Position numbers and translations under genes: made by a program. Below, one piece after another: positions 33,287 through 43,200 of a stretch of DNA of 64,000 bases. Numbering within the stretch: position 1 is the first letter of the stretch; each line of letters begins with the position of its first letter. Source of the stretch: Chitinophaga sp. XS-30 (lineage in GTDB: Bacteria; Bacteroidota; Bacteroidia; Chitinophagales; Chitinophagaceae); assembly GCF_008086345.1 (NCBI RefSeq), contig NZ_CP043006.1, positions 5,454,032 through 5,518,031 of the forward strand, written 5' to 3'. A model generated the notes under the pieces. That model was given only the letters and a program-made list of their open reading frames with translations. It was not told the DNA's origin and searched no databases.

Positions 33287-34453
33287 ATGAGATCAGTTTC
33301 CATTTTGCTGCTGCCTTTGCTGTGGCTCGGCAGCGCATGCCAATCCACCGGGAAAATTGCCAGGGACATCAGCTGGGTAAATGTGAATGAGGCGCCCGAT
33401 ACCTGGACGGCCGGGCCTGAAGGGATCGTATGCACCGGTAAAATACAAAGCACGCTACGGTCAGCACAGGTTTTCGGGAACTATGAGCTGGAATTTGAAT
33501 GCCGGCGCGGGCCGGGTAGCGGAGATGCCGCTGTGATCCTACACGCTGCGGAACTGCCGTCTACCGGTTCCGCGATACCGGATGGCATCCGCTTCGGCAT
33601 CGGAACGGAACAGGAAGGTTTTATTCCCGACAAATGGAATCATTATCGCATTAAAAGCAATAGCAAAGCAGTACAGCTGTCCGTCAACGGCGGACCGGCT
33701 ACGGTCATCAGCGCAACGGAACAACGCAAAGGCCACATCACCTTTTCTTCCGGCGGGGTGGCTTACCAGGTGCGGAACATCCGCATCAAAGCAACCTCCG
33801 CTACCGCTATGGAAAAAAAATTCCGCCCGCTGTTCAACGGTGATGACCTTTCCCAATGGGAGATGAAGCCGGGGCATGCCGGGCACTGGACCGCCGGTAA
33901 AGGTGTGATCGATTACGACGGCAACAGCCGGGAAAAAGACAAATGCCTTTGGAGCAAAAAGGCCTTCCGGGATTTTGTACTGGTAGCCGATGTAAGGCTG
34001 ACCAGACCGCCGGAGATGGCCCGTACGCCGGTCATCCTTCCCAATGGCGACAATGCCCTGAATGCCGATGGCTCCAACCAGGAAGTAGAGATGCTTTACA
34101 ACGGCGATACCGGCATATATCTCAGGGGCGAATCCAAAAGCCAGGTGAACATCGGTAACCGCTATATCGGCTCGGGAGAGATATACGGTTACCGGGTGGA
34201 CAAACGCCTGCCGCCTGAAATACGCGCCGGCGCAACGCCAAAGATCAAAGCCGATAATCCTCCCGGGGAATGGAACCGTTTTGTCATCACCATGAAAGGA
34301 GAACGTGTAACCGTTGAGGTGAATGGACAGACCGTTATCGACAACGCCCTTCTCCCCGACATTCCCGAACAGGGCCCGATCGCTCTGCAGGACGATCATG
34401 CCAGCGACAACCGCTGCCAGTTCGCCAACGTGTACATCATGGAAATCAACTGA
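33287..34453 (+). CDS. DUF1080 (3-keto-disaccharide hydrolase-type) lipoprotein
   Basis: 388 residues with a lipoprotein signal ending at LGSAC. Two jelly-roll domains are visible: about 25-165 (VFGNYELEFECRRGPGSGDA, IRFGIGTEQEGFIPDKWNHY) and about 180-388 (FRPLFNGDDLSQWEMK, then WSKKAFRDFVLVADVRL, NRFVITMKGERVTVEVNGQT). The second is the classical DUF1080 domain, a family now linked to cleavage of 3-keto-glycosides. Following directly on an exported Gfo/Idh enzyme it suggests an oxidation-elimination route to sugar release. Confidence 0.88.
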   Translation: MRSVSILLLPLLWLGSACQSTGKIARDISWVNVNEAPDTWTAGPEGIVCTGKIQSTLRSAQVFGNYELEFECRRGPGSGDAAVILHAAELPSTGSAIPDGIRFGIGTEQEGFIPDKWNHYRIKSNSKAVQLSVNGGPATVISATEQRKGHITFSSGGVAYQVRNIRIKATSATAMEKKFRPLFNGDDLSQWEMKPGHAGHWTAGKGVIDYDGNSREKDKCLWSKKAFRDFVLVADVRLTRPPEMARTPVILPNGDNALNADGSNQEVEMLYNGDTGIYLRGESKSQVNIGNRYIGSGEIYGYRVDKRLPPEIRAGATPKIKADNPPGEWNRFVITMKGERVTVEVNGQTVIDNALLPDIPEQGPIALQDDHASDNRCQFANVYIMEIN

Positions 34454-34454
34454 T

Positions 34455-35792
34455 ATGAAAAAGCATTTATTAACAGGATTGCTGGCAACATTGCTGCTCG
34501 GCAGCGATACCGCTTTCTCCCAGACGACGGAAAGCAGGAAGATCGCCGCGATCGTACAACAGGAATACCGGGAACTGTTTGACCTGTACCGGCATATTCA
34601 CGCCAACCCTGAACTGGCGCAGCAGGAAAAGAACACCGCTGCCCTGATGGCGGCGGAACTGAAGAAAGCAGGTTTTACGGTGACCGAAAATGTGGGCGGG
34701 TATGGTGTGGTAGGGATCATGAAAAACGGTCCCGGTCCTACGATCATGGTGCGTACCGATATGGATGCACTGCCCATCCGCGAACAGACCGGCGTGCCGT
34801 ATGCCAGCACCGCCACACAAACCGGCGCAACAGGGGAACAGATCCCGCTGATGCACGCCTGCGGCCACGATATGCATATGGCCGTATGGACCGGCGTGGC
34901 CAGGGTGCTTTCGCAAATGAAAACAAACTGGTCCGGCACGGTGATGCTCATTGCACAACCCGCGGAAGAGAACGGAACAGGCGCCCGGGCGATGCTCGAT
35001 GACGGACTCTTCTCCAGGTTCCCTGTGCCGGACTATGCCCTGGCCCTGCATGTGAACTCCAGCCTCGAAACAGGAAAGGTAGGTTATGTTCCGGGGTACA
35101 GCCTGGCGAACATTGATATGATCGACATCACGGTGAAAGGGAAAGGCGGCCATGGCGCCATGCCGCACTCCGCCATAGACCCGGTGGTGCTGGCGTCCAG
35201 GCTGGTGATGGACTTTCAGACGATCGTCAGCCGCGTGATCTCTCCCATGGAACCCGCGGTTGTTACCGTTGGCTCCATTCATGGCGGCACGACCGGCAAC
35301 ACCATTCCAACCGAAGTAAAAATGGAACTGGCGGTGCGTTCACTGAATGATGAAGTACAGCAGCAGATCATCGAACATATCAGAAAGATATGTGAAGGCG
35401 TGGCGGAATCCGCCGGCCTGTCCGGTAACGAGCTTCCATCCATCGTCATCAACCCGGGCGGAAGCCCTTCCGTGTACAACGATCCGCAGCTTTCGGAAAA
35501 ACTTGCCGCGCACTTCACAACGGTCATCGGTAAAGAAAACGTGATCCGGCTGAATCCTGAAATGTATGGGGAAGATTTCGGCCGATACGGCAGAACCGGT
35601 GTGCCGGTACCCATCCTGTTATACTCGCTGGGCGTTGTGCCAAAGGAAAAAATGGAAGCGGCGATGCGGGAAAAGAAACCGCTGCCTTCCACACATTCCC
35701 CGCTCTTCATCCCGGAAACCACCACCGCCATGCAAACCGGCGTGCTTACCATGTCTTCCGCCGTTATGCATCTGCTCCGTACAAAAAAATGA
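34455..35792 (+). CDS. Exported M20-family amidohydrolase
   Basis: 445 residues with a signal peptide (KHLLTGLLATLLLGSDTAFS). The M20D pattern is clear: LFDLYRHIHANPELAQQE, TDMDALPIREQTGVPYAS, metal ligands in HACGHDMHMAV, the Glu pair in AQPAEENGTGARAML, GHGAMPHSAIDPV in the dimerisation domain, and a late His in THSPLF. Relatives hydrolyse N-acyl amino acids, including hippurate and N-acetyl groups. In this operon an envelope deacylase for amino sugars is conceivable but unproven. It starts one base after the DUF1080 stop. Confidence 0.88.
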   Translation: MKKHLLTGLLATLLLGSDTAFSQTTESRKIAAIVQQEYRELFDLYRHIHANPELAQQEKNTAALMAAELKKAGFTVTENVGGYGVVGIMKNGPGPTIMVRTDMDALPIREQTGVPYASTATQTGATGEQIPLMHACGHDMHMAVWTGVARVLSQMKTNWSGTVMLIAQPAEENGTGARAMLDDGLFSRFPVPDYALALHVNSSLETGKVGYVPGYSLANIDMIDITVKGKGGHGAMPHSAIDPVVLASRLVMDFQTIVSRVISPMEPAVVTVGSIHGGTTGNTIPTEVKMELAVRSLNDEVQQQIIEHIRKICEGVAESAGLSGNELPSIVINPGGSPSVYNDPQLSEKLAAHFTTVIGKENVIRLNPEMYGEDFGRYGRTGVPVPILLYSLGVVPKEKMEAAMREKKPLPSTHSPLFIPETTTAMQTGVLTMSSAVMHLLRTKK

Positions 35793-35793
35793 T

Positions 35794-36927
35794 ATGAACT
35801 ACCAGATAGCCAAAGCAGGCATCATCCTGCTGTTTTCATCCCTTTCCACGGGCTCCGCACAGCACAGGATCATCAGCCGACCGGTTGAATCGGAAAAAGT
35901 GCTGATCAACCCGGGGATCGGGTTTACCACTTTCCAGATGTTCAATGGCGATAACCTCCCCTACTACGATGTGATCAACGAAGCGGACATTCGTCAGTAT
36001 GATAAAAATGAAACGCTGGAGAACGAGGCCCATCCGCCCACCTCGCTTGCCTATTTCAGGATACACTGGCATGTCATTGAGCCGGAGCAAGGCAAATACC
36101 GCTGGGATTTTATTGATGACCTGCTAAGGATCGCAAAGAAAAAACAGCAGAAACTCTGCCTGCGGATATCTCCCTATAAAGGCAAACCGGGCGAAGATGT
36201 ACCGGCCTGGTACCGGGAAATGGTGGGAGAAAAGCGAACGTTCGCACATCCGAAATGGGTAGTAGATCCTGAAGATCCCCGGTACGCAAAATATTTCGGC
36301 GGCATGATACGCGCCCTGGCCGCGCGGTACGACGGACATCCGCAACTGGAGAATGTAGATCTTTCCATTGTCGGCTTTGCCGGAGAAGGCGGAGGAACAG
36401 AATTGCTGTCTGACGCAACGATGAAAACCCTCGTGGACGCCTATCTCGAAGGCTTCCAAAAAACACCGCTCATCGCCCTGCTGCACGGCAAAAAACAGAT
36501 CGCATACATCAAGGAAAATGCGGCCACGCCGGTGGGCTGGCGGCAGGACTGCCTGGGCGACCTGGGCTTCTGGGCGGCGGAACAAAACGGATGGACGCAT
36601 ATGTTCGACTACTATCCGCAGACCATTATCGAATACGGGATGCAGGACGCCTGGAAAGAAGGGCATATAAGTTTCGAAATGTGCGGATTGTTCAGGAACT
36701 GGGATGTGAAAGAAGGTTATTCTGAAAAGCAGGTGCAATATATCATCGACCAGTCATTGAAATGGCATATTTCCTCCTTCAATGGCAAATCCTCACCGGT
36801 ACCGGCTAAATGGAACAAACTGATGGACGCATGGCTGAAGAAAATGGGTTACCGTTTTGTGTTGCGGCGGTTCAGTTATCCTGCGTCCATCAAAGCAAAT
36901 TCCCGGCTTGATGTGGAAACCTGGTAG
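35794..36927 (+). CDS. DUF4832/DUF4874-type putative glycoside hydrolase, truncated by an amber codon
   Basis: 377 residues with a signal peptide (GIILLFSSLSTGSAQ). The body looks like a TIM-barrel glycosidase (LAYFRIHWHVIEPEQGKYRW, LCLRISPYKGKPGEDVPAWY, NVDLSIVGFAGEGGGTEL, DCLGDLGFW). It stops at TAG 36925-36927 after RLDVETW, although the same frame continues for 95 more codons with the family's C-terminal beta domain (ENKGVAPCYNRYTFAIRL). The context W-stop-ENKGVAP suggests a TGG to TAG change. The product may be unstable or inactive. It is the last gene of the operon. Confidence 0.7.
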   Translation: MNYQIAKAGIILLFSSLSTGSAQHRIISRPVESEKVLINPGIGFTTFQMFNGDNLPYYDVINEADIRQYDKNETLENEAHPPTSLAYFRIHWHVIEPEQGKYRWDFIDDLLRIAKKKQQKLCLRISPYKGKPGEDVPAWYREMVGEKRTFAHPKWVVDPEDPRYAKYFGGMIRALAARYDGHPQLENVDLSIVGFAGEGGGTELLSDATMKTLVDAYLEGFQKTPLIALLHGKKQIAYIKENAATPVGWRQDCLGDLGFWAAEQNGWTHMFDYYPQTIIEYGMQDAWKEGHISFEMCGLFRNWDVKEGYSEKQVQYIIDQSLKWHISSFNGKSSPVPAKWNKLMDAWLKKMGYRFVLRRFSYPASIKANSRLDVETW

Positions 36928-37215
36928 GAGAACAAAGGCGTAGCGCCCTGTTATAACCGTTACACGTTCGCCATCCGGTTAAAGAACAATAAACACACCG
37001 AAACCTTTATGACGAACGCGGATATCCGGAAGTGGCTCCCCGGTGATATTGTGTTTAACGACGCCTGCTATCCGCAGCAGCTCCCGCCCGGCGAGTATGA
37101 CATCGCTGTGGCCCTGCTTGATCCGCATCTGCTGACGCCTGCCGTACAATTGGCTATTGAGGGGAAACAGGAGGATGGATGGTATCCGATGGGAAAGATT
37201 ACATTAACGCCGTGA
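36928..37215 (+). pseudogene. Detached C-terminal domain of the DUF4832 gene
   Basis: In the same frame as the preceding gene, just past its TAG: ENKGVAPCYNRYTFAIRLKN, then an ATG at 37009 and DIRKWLPGDIVFNDACYPQQ and ending YPMGKITLTP. The intact gene would run 35794-37215 (473 residues). The last 12 bases overlap the convergent sulfatase. Confidence 0.7.
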
Positions 37216-38643
37216 CTGGCCCTTTAACCACCGGTCACTGAAAACATCCGGTTTACGCAGCAATCCCTGCAGCCGTTTCACCTCCGCGGCACACTTCTTT
37301 TCCCGCGCAAGATTGACAAATTCACCGGGATCATTCCTGTGATCATACAACTCCGTACCTTCGTTACCGTTATCCCACTCCGTATAGCGCCAACGTTCCG
37401 TGCGCACGCTTCTGCCGAAAATACCGTTGCGTACCACTTCCGTATAGGCGGGATGTTTCCAGGCCGCCGCCGGATCTTTCAACAGCTTCGTCAGACTTCT
37501 GCCCTGCACATGTTCCGGCACCGGCAGATCGCAAAGCTCTGCCAGCGTGGGGTAAACGTCCAGCAATTCAACCGTTCTGCGGCAGGGCGTTCCTTTTGCG
37601 CCACCCGGAACGGCAATGATCAGCGGCACGCGCGCTGATGGCTCGAACAGACTTTGCTTTTTCCATTGTCCATGCTGGCCAAGGTTATAACCATGATCGC
37701 TCCACAATACAATGATGGTATTCTCCGCGAGACCAAGTTGTTCCAGCGCGTCCAGCAAACGGCCCACCTGGCCGTCCATAAAGGAAACGGCGGCATAGTA
37801 TGCTCTCTGCGCATCGCGGCGGTCGCTTTCATTCAGCCCCCAGTGGGCGGGGCGCGTGAAAAGCGCTGCTTCGGGGATATCATCCATATCACCGGGCATC
37901 TCCTTGGCCAGCGGCACCGTTTCCTTCGGATAAAGATCGAAGTACTTTCCCGGCGCAACGTATGGCGCATGCGGCCTGAAATAACCTACTGCCAGAAAGA
38001 AAGGCTCGCCCTTCTTTTGCTGCGCCAGCAACCGGATGGCTTCAGTGGTCACCAACCCGTCCGTCTGCTCTTCATCCGTACCCTCAGACCGGTGCCAGGC
38101 CAATGCGGCGCCCAGACCGCGGGCCGGAGTAAGGTTCTTCACGAGATGCTCTTCCGTTTTATCCCGGCCTTTCGGATTCACAACGGTATCCCAGGATGCG
38201 GGATCGTCCAGCCCGTTAGTGCCTATTTGTCCGGGTACACCATAATGGAATATCTTGCCGACACGGGCGCTGAAATAATCCGCATTCCTGAACAATTGGG
38301 GAAGCGTGATCACATCGGGAAAATGCTTCCGGAAATGTGTTTCCAGATCGTAGATGCCTACTTTATCCGGCCGCATGCCGGTGAGCATGGAGCTGCGGCT
38401 GGGGCTGCACAGCGGGTACTGGTTGTATGCCGCATGGAACGCCACGCCGGAACGGGCAAGACGGTCTATCTGCGGCGATTGCACATACCTATTGCCATAA
38501 CAGCCGAGATCGTTGTTGAGATCATCGGCTGCAATAAACAGCACATTGTACTTTTTCCCCTGCGGCTGTGCTGCGGCCTGCGTGAACAGGCCTGCAGCAA
38601 GCACGAGCAGAAGGAGCGGCTTTATTGCGAAAAGAGGTTTCAT
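37204..38643 (-). CDS. Exported sulfatase, iduronate-2-sulfatase-like
   Basis: 479 residues with a signal peptide (LFAIKPLLLLVLAAGLFTQA). The sulfatase signature C-S-P-S-R is in YPLCSPSRSSMLTGMRP; the Cys must become formylglycine. N-terminal metal ligands lie in FIAADDLNNDLGCYGN, and the late metal site in LWSDHGYNLGQHGQWKKQ. The segment GKIFHYGVPGQIG and the overall pattern fit iduronate-2-sulfatase-type (S1_7) enzymes. It lies 87 bases downstream of the second susD on the same strand, after a hairpin. It convergently overlaps the broken DUF4832 gene. Confidence 0.9.
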   Translation of the reverse strand: MKPLFAIKPLLLLVLAAGLFTQAAAQPQGKKYNVLFIAADDLNNDLGCYGNRYVQSPQIDRLARSGVAFHAAYNQYPLCSPSRSSMLTGMRPDKVGIYDLETHFRKHFPDVITLPQLFRNADYFSARVGKIFHYGVPGQIGTNGLDDPASWDTVVNPKGRDKTEEHLVKNLTPARGLGAALAWHRSEGTDEEQTDGLVTTEAIRLLAQQKKGEPFFLAVGYFRPHAPYVAPGKYFDLYPKETVPLAKEMPGDMDDIPEAALFTRPAHWGLNESDRRDAQRAYYAAVSFMDGQVGRLLDALEQLGLAENTIIVLWSDHGYNLGQHGQWKKQSLFEPSARVPLIIAVPGGAKGTPCRRTVELLDVYPTLAELCDLPVPEHVQGRSLTKLLKDPAAAWKHPAYTEVVRNGIFGRSVRTERWRYTEWDNGNEGTELYDHRNDPGEFVNLAREKKCAAEVKRLQGLLRKPDVFSDRWLKGQSRR

Positions 38644-38671
38644 ATCGTTCTATTGTTCAGCGCCCCATTTG

Positions 38672-38713
38672 TAAAAAGAACGGTGTCATACCCGGGATTT
38701 CCGGATATGACAC
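38672..38713 (-). terminator. Terminator or attenuator between susD and sulfatase
   Basis: GTGTCATA (38683-38690) pairs with TATGACAC (38706-38713), with a further CCGG/CCGG pairing inside. On the minus strand it is followed by CGTTCTTTTTAC. It lies just after susD and before the sulfatase start, so it may lower rather than block sulfatase transcription. Confidence 0.55.
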
Positions 38714-38730
38714 AGCCAGGTAGTATGAGG

Positions 38731-40242
38731 TTAATAAATCTCGGGAGGAAAGGTCCCCTGCTTGGGATGTAAATACGGTAATCCGGGTTTCGCATCCCAC
38801 CAGATCCTGCTGGTCATCTTGTCTCCCCCCTGCAGGCGCGAAGCGGCTTCTCTCACATTATTTTCGTTCAGTGAATATTCCGATTGAGGATAAGTGCCTC
38901 TTCTGGGAATGGTGCCGTTCGTACTGCCCAGGTCACCACCGGTCCATATTTCAGGATAACCCGTTCTGCGATATTCTGCCCAGCCTTCAGCCCCCATCCA
39001 GAAATTGGCGAGGTACTTCTGGATAATGATCTCTCTCAGCTGCTGTTCCTCCGTACCTGTCAGCGATCCGAACGTACCGGCGAGGTAGGTAGTGATATCC
39101 GGTTGTGCTACGCTATACTGCAACATGGATTGTTCAATGCCCGTTCTGTACAGCTGCGCTGCATTCTCACTGCTTAAGCCGGCCAATGCGGCTTCAGCGC
39201 GCAGAAAATACACTTCGGCCGCATTCATCACCACAATATCATAAGCCGCTACCCGGAAAGGCATAGGCAGGAATGCCGTGGTGTTTTCAGCATAAGGCTG
39301 CTTCTCGTCCGTAAACAGGCACATCGGCCGTCCACGGTGCCCTGAAACACCATCGTTTGCGGGGCTGGCGTATTTGGACAAACGGGGATCGCTTCTTTCG
39401 AGCAGGTTCTGGGTTACGGTGAAACCCACCCACAGAGGATAACCGTTGGAATTGACAAAACTGTTATACAGCGGGTTGCGGTTGGCAGCCTCGGCCCCAT
39501 CGATCGTCCTCAGCTTTGCATTGAATGCATTATCATCTATCAGGGGTTTGCCTGCAAGATCAGCAATATGCTGCGCAGCAAGCGATTCATTCGCATAACG
39601 CACCCGTATGGCCAGCCGGTAACGGAGCGAGTTCCCGAAACGCACCCAGCGGTCCGCATTTCCGTTGAAAAGAAGGTCCGCACTACCGAAAGACGCCAGG
39701 GACGGCTCATTGGTCAGCTGCGCAACAGCTTCCTTCAACTCGTTGAGCATGTGGGTATAAATGGATTCCTGCGTGTCGTATTTCGGCTGGTTGATCACAT
39801 CTTCAACATCCAGCAGGGATTCGCTGTACGGCACATCGCCAAATACATCCGTCAGCTGATGGAACTGCCAGACCTTCCATATCCTGGCCACGGCCTGCTG
39901 ATTTTTCAGGGCCGGATCATTACCGGTAAGCCGGATCACTTCCGATATATTGATCAGGTTGCCGGTATAGCTGAAGGAACCGGACCAGTCCCTGTCCTGG
40001 AAAATGGTGCCGGAGCCCTGGTTGGAATAGTAGTTGGCGTATTCGTTGAAGGTTCCGGTATTATAGCTGTCGAAGATGGTGTTTTTCAGCACCAGCGTAA
40101 ACAGCATGGATGGTTTGATGATATCTTTTGTGATCAGTACAGGATCTGTATTGATCTCTTTAAAATCCTTCGTGCAGGAACTTCCCGATAATATCAGAAA
40201 AGCCAGGGAAGTTACCTTTATCGCAGTTGCATATAATTTCAT
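38731..40242 (-). CDS. SusD/RagB-family nutrient-binding lipoprotein (SusD-like, type 2)
   Basis: 503 residues from ATG 40242, with lipobox ending at Cys23 (LILSGSSC). The body shows the SusD_2 pattern: KEINTDPVLITKDIIKPSML, WKVWQFHQLTDVFGDVPYSE, YTHMLNELKEAVAQL, RFGNSLRYRLAIRVRY, MNAAEVYFLRAEAALAG. Partner of the SusC gene that ends 20 bases upstream. An earlier in-frame ATG at 40311 lies inside susC and gives no proper signal peptide. Confidence 0.92.
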   Translation of the reverse strand: MKLYATAIKVTSLAFLILSGSSCTKDFKEINTDPVLITKDIIKPSMLFTLVLKNTIFDSYNTGTFNEYANYYSNQGSGTIFQDRDWSGSFSYTGNLINISEVIRLTGNDPALKNQQAVARIWKVWQFHQLTDVFGDVPYSESLLDVEDVINQPKYDTQESIYTHMLNELKEAVAQLTNEPSLASFGSADLLFNGNADRWVRFGNSLRYRLAIRVRYANESLAAQHIADLAGKPLIDDNAFNAKLRTIDGAEAANRNPLYNSFVNSNGYPLWVGFTVTQNLLERSDPRLSKYASPANDGVSGHRGRPMCLFTDEKQPYAENTTAFLPMPFRVAAYDIVVMNAAEVYFLRAEAALAGLSSENAAQLYRTGIEQSMLQYSVAQPDITTYLAGTFGSLTGTEEQQLREIIIQKYLANFWMGAEGWAEYRRTGYPEIWTGGDLGSTNGTIPRRGTYPQSEYSLNENNVREAASRLQGGDKMTSRIWWDAKPGLPYLHPKQGTFPPEIY

Positions 40243-40261
40243 ATCGCTCGGATTGATTGAA

Positions 40262-43200
40262 TTAAAAAGTGAATGAAAGGTTGACACCGATGCTGCGGGT
40301 AGTAGGAACACCCTTTGCTTCGTAGCCCTGCGCCGATATGCTTGTATTGAAGGCGGTTTCAGGACTCAGGCCCATTGTTTTGAACTTCTCGTCCCGGTAC
40401 AGATAGAACAGGTTCCTGCCTACGATGGAAGCACGGGCATTCCGGAGGAGCGTGTTCTTCAACAGACCAGCGGCGCCGAAGTTATATCCAATGCTGGCTT
40501 CACGCAAGGCTGCATAATCCGCATCGATGATCGCATTCGTTGCGATATCTCCCCACGGGCCGGCGCCGGCATAATAATCCTGTGCCAGCAGCACAATATC
40601 GCTGGGCGTATATTTTCCATCAGTGCCAAGGATCACCCCGTCAGCGATCAGGTTGGTCCGGTTCTCCGTAAACTTGCCGGTACCTTTGGCGCTCTGATCA
40701 TCCCATGATTGCGAGAAGATCTGACCGCCTTTCCTGAAATCGATCAACGCGCTCAGCGTAAACCCTTTGTAGCTAAAGCTGTTGGTAAAACCGCCCAGCC
40801 AGTCCGGTTGTATATTGCCCAGTATCGTGGTCTCCGTGGCGCGCTGGTATTTACCCTGTTCGTTCAGTACTTTTTCCCCTGCTTCATTCCTCATGAAATC
40901 ATATCCGATGATATTGCCAAAAGCTTCACCGGGCGTAGCCTGAATGGATGCCCGGGTAATGGTGAACATGCGAAAGGTCGAGATTCCCGGTGCAAGCGAT
41001 ACCACCCTGGATTTATTCCTGGAAAGGTTAAGCGTAAGGTCCCAGTTGAAGTTCTTGCTGCGCACCGGTGTGGCGGACAACAGTATTTCCACGCCTTGGT
41101 TCTCTATCTCGCCGGCATTGATGAGACGGGTAGCATAACCGGTGCTGGCGGATAAACCCACGGGCAGGATCTGGTTACGGGTGGAACCGGTGTACCAGGT
41201 GAAGTCCAGCCCCAGACGGTTATTCAGAAAGCGCAGTTCCGTTCCCACTTCAAAAGTCCGTGTCAGCTCGTTCTTCAGATCTGTCAGCGGCACACCGGAG
41301 CTGATGGCGGCATAAGGCTGGCCGTTATAGTTCTGGTTGGACAGGCTGTAACCGGCGGTTGTCATATATGGACTGGCATCATTGCCCGCTTCCGCATAAG
41401 ACACTCTCAACTTTCCGTAGTCCAGCACACCCGGCTCTATCTTCAATGCATCCGTAAACACAAAGCTGGTGCTGATGGAGGGATAAAAGAAAGAGCTGTT
41501 ATTTACGCCAAGTGTAGAGGACCAGTCATTACGGCCCGTAATGTCCAGGAAAAGATAATTGCGGTATCCCAGCTGACCGGTGAAATAAGCGGAGTTCATC
41601 ACTTTTCTGATATCTGCATTCCGCGTAGCTTTCGTTCTGGCGTTATTGATATGATAGAGGTTAGGTATATTGAAACCTGTTCCGGTGAACCCGACCTGCG
41701 TCTGGCGCCTGTTCAGATGATTGGCGCCCACGGAAACGGAACCGGTAAAGTTTTTGGAGAGGTTGCCCGCTGCGGTAAGCAATACATCGCTGTTCTCTTC
41801 CTTAACATGATATTCATCATTGGCAATACTGCCATCAAGCGTGCCGGGCGTATTGATGCCCACGCGCACCATCCTTTGTTCGGTGTAAAAGTCCGTTCCC
41901 GTGCGGGCCTGTAATGTCAGCCAGTCTGTGAACCGGTACCTGGCCAGCACGTACCCGATCATCCTGTCCCGCCGGTCTTCGCTCAACAGTTCATTCAGCA
42001 GCCAGTAAGGGTTACTTGGGCTGCCGGCTTTGAAACCGTACATGGTGCCGTTCGGGCGTTTGTAATCCTTCTGCCAGTCCAGGTCGATGAAACGTGGTGT
42101 AGCCATCATACTGGCTATCGGCGAGGTCAGCAATCCGCCAACTTCCGGGCGGTTCTCTCCTTTCTGCCGGATGTAGTTCACTTTTGCTTCCACAGAGAGC
42201 CGTTTGGTCACATTCAGGGAAGCCAGCAGGTTGATGTTCTGCCTTTGAACGGAGTTGTTGGGAATGATGCCTTCATTCCGCATATCACCTACGGAAAGGC
42301 GGTAGGTTCCTTTTTCGGTACCGCCGGATACGGCGATGGTATTGGTAAATGTTTTGCCGGTGCGGAAGAATTCGCGCTGGTTGTCTTCCGGCTGCGGGTT
42401 ATAGGGTTTCGGGCCAAGTTCAGGCCATGCGGTCAGCACAATATCCCTGCCATCCATTCTGCCCCCCCAGTTATCTACCAGCCATGTAGGCCAGGCGTCA
42501 TATTCAACGCCATCTATCGTCATCTTTTCAAAGGAATCATAATTATCATCGTATCCGCCGCCCCATACGTTCTGAAAGGTGGGCATTACATTCGGTGATT
42601 CGAATGTGGTATTGGAAGTGATATCGATGGAGGTTTTACCGGCCTTGCCTTTTTTGGAGTTGATGAGAATAACGCCGTTAGCGCCCCTGGCGCCATAGAG
42701 CGCGGCAGCAGCAGGACCTTTCAGCACGGATACGCTTTCGATGTCATCCGGACTGATATTCCCGATACCATCGCCGAAATCGCGCTGGCCGCCGAAGGCG
42801 GAGGGATTGCCGAGGGTCTGGTTATCTATCGGCACACCATCCACCACATACAAAGGCTGATTATTACCGGTCAGTGAACTGGCGCCGCGGATGACCACAA
42901 AGCTGGAACCGGAAGCCCCGCCGGCGGAGGGGTTCACATGTATGCCCGCGATCTTTCCTTTCAGGGAATTGGCGACGTTCAGGTCCTTGTTCTCCGATAA
43001 TTTCTCACCGGATATGGTTTGCATGGCATACCCCAGCGATTTTTTGTTACGTTCGATGCCCAGTGCGGTCACCACTACTTCAGACAGCTGTTTTTCATCT
43101 CCCTCCATCACAATATCTATAACGTTGCCCGCGCCTACCGGTACTTCCTGCGTTTTAAATCCGTAGAAGCTGAAAACAAGCACAGCCCCGTTCTGTGTGC

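Noticed and set aside
36925-36927. Recoding of TAG as pyrrolysine or read-through
   Set aside because: No pyl genes, no structured element, and the alignment context points to an ancestral Trp codon.
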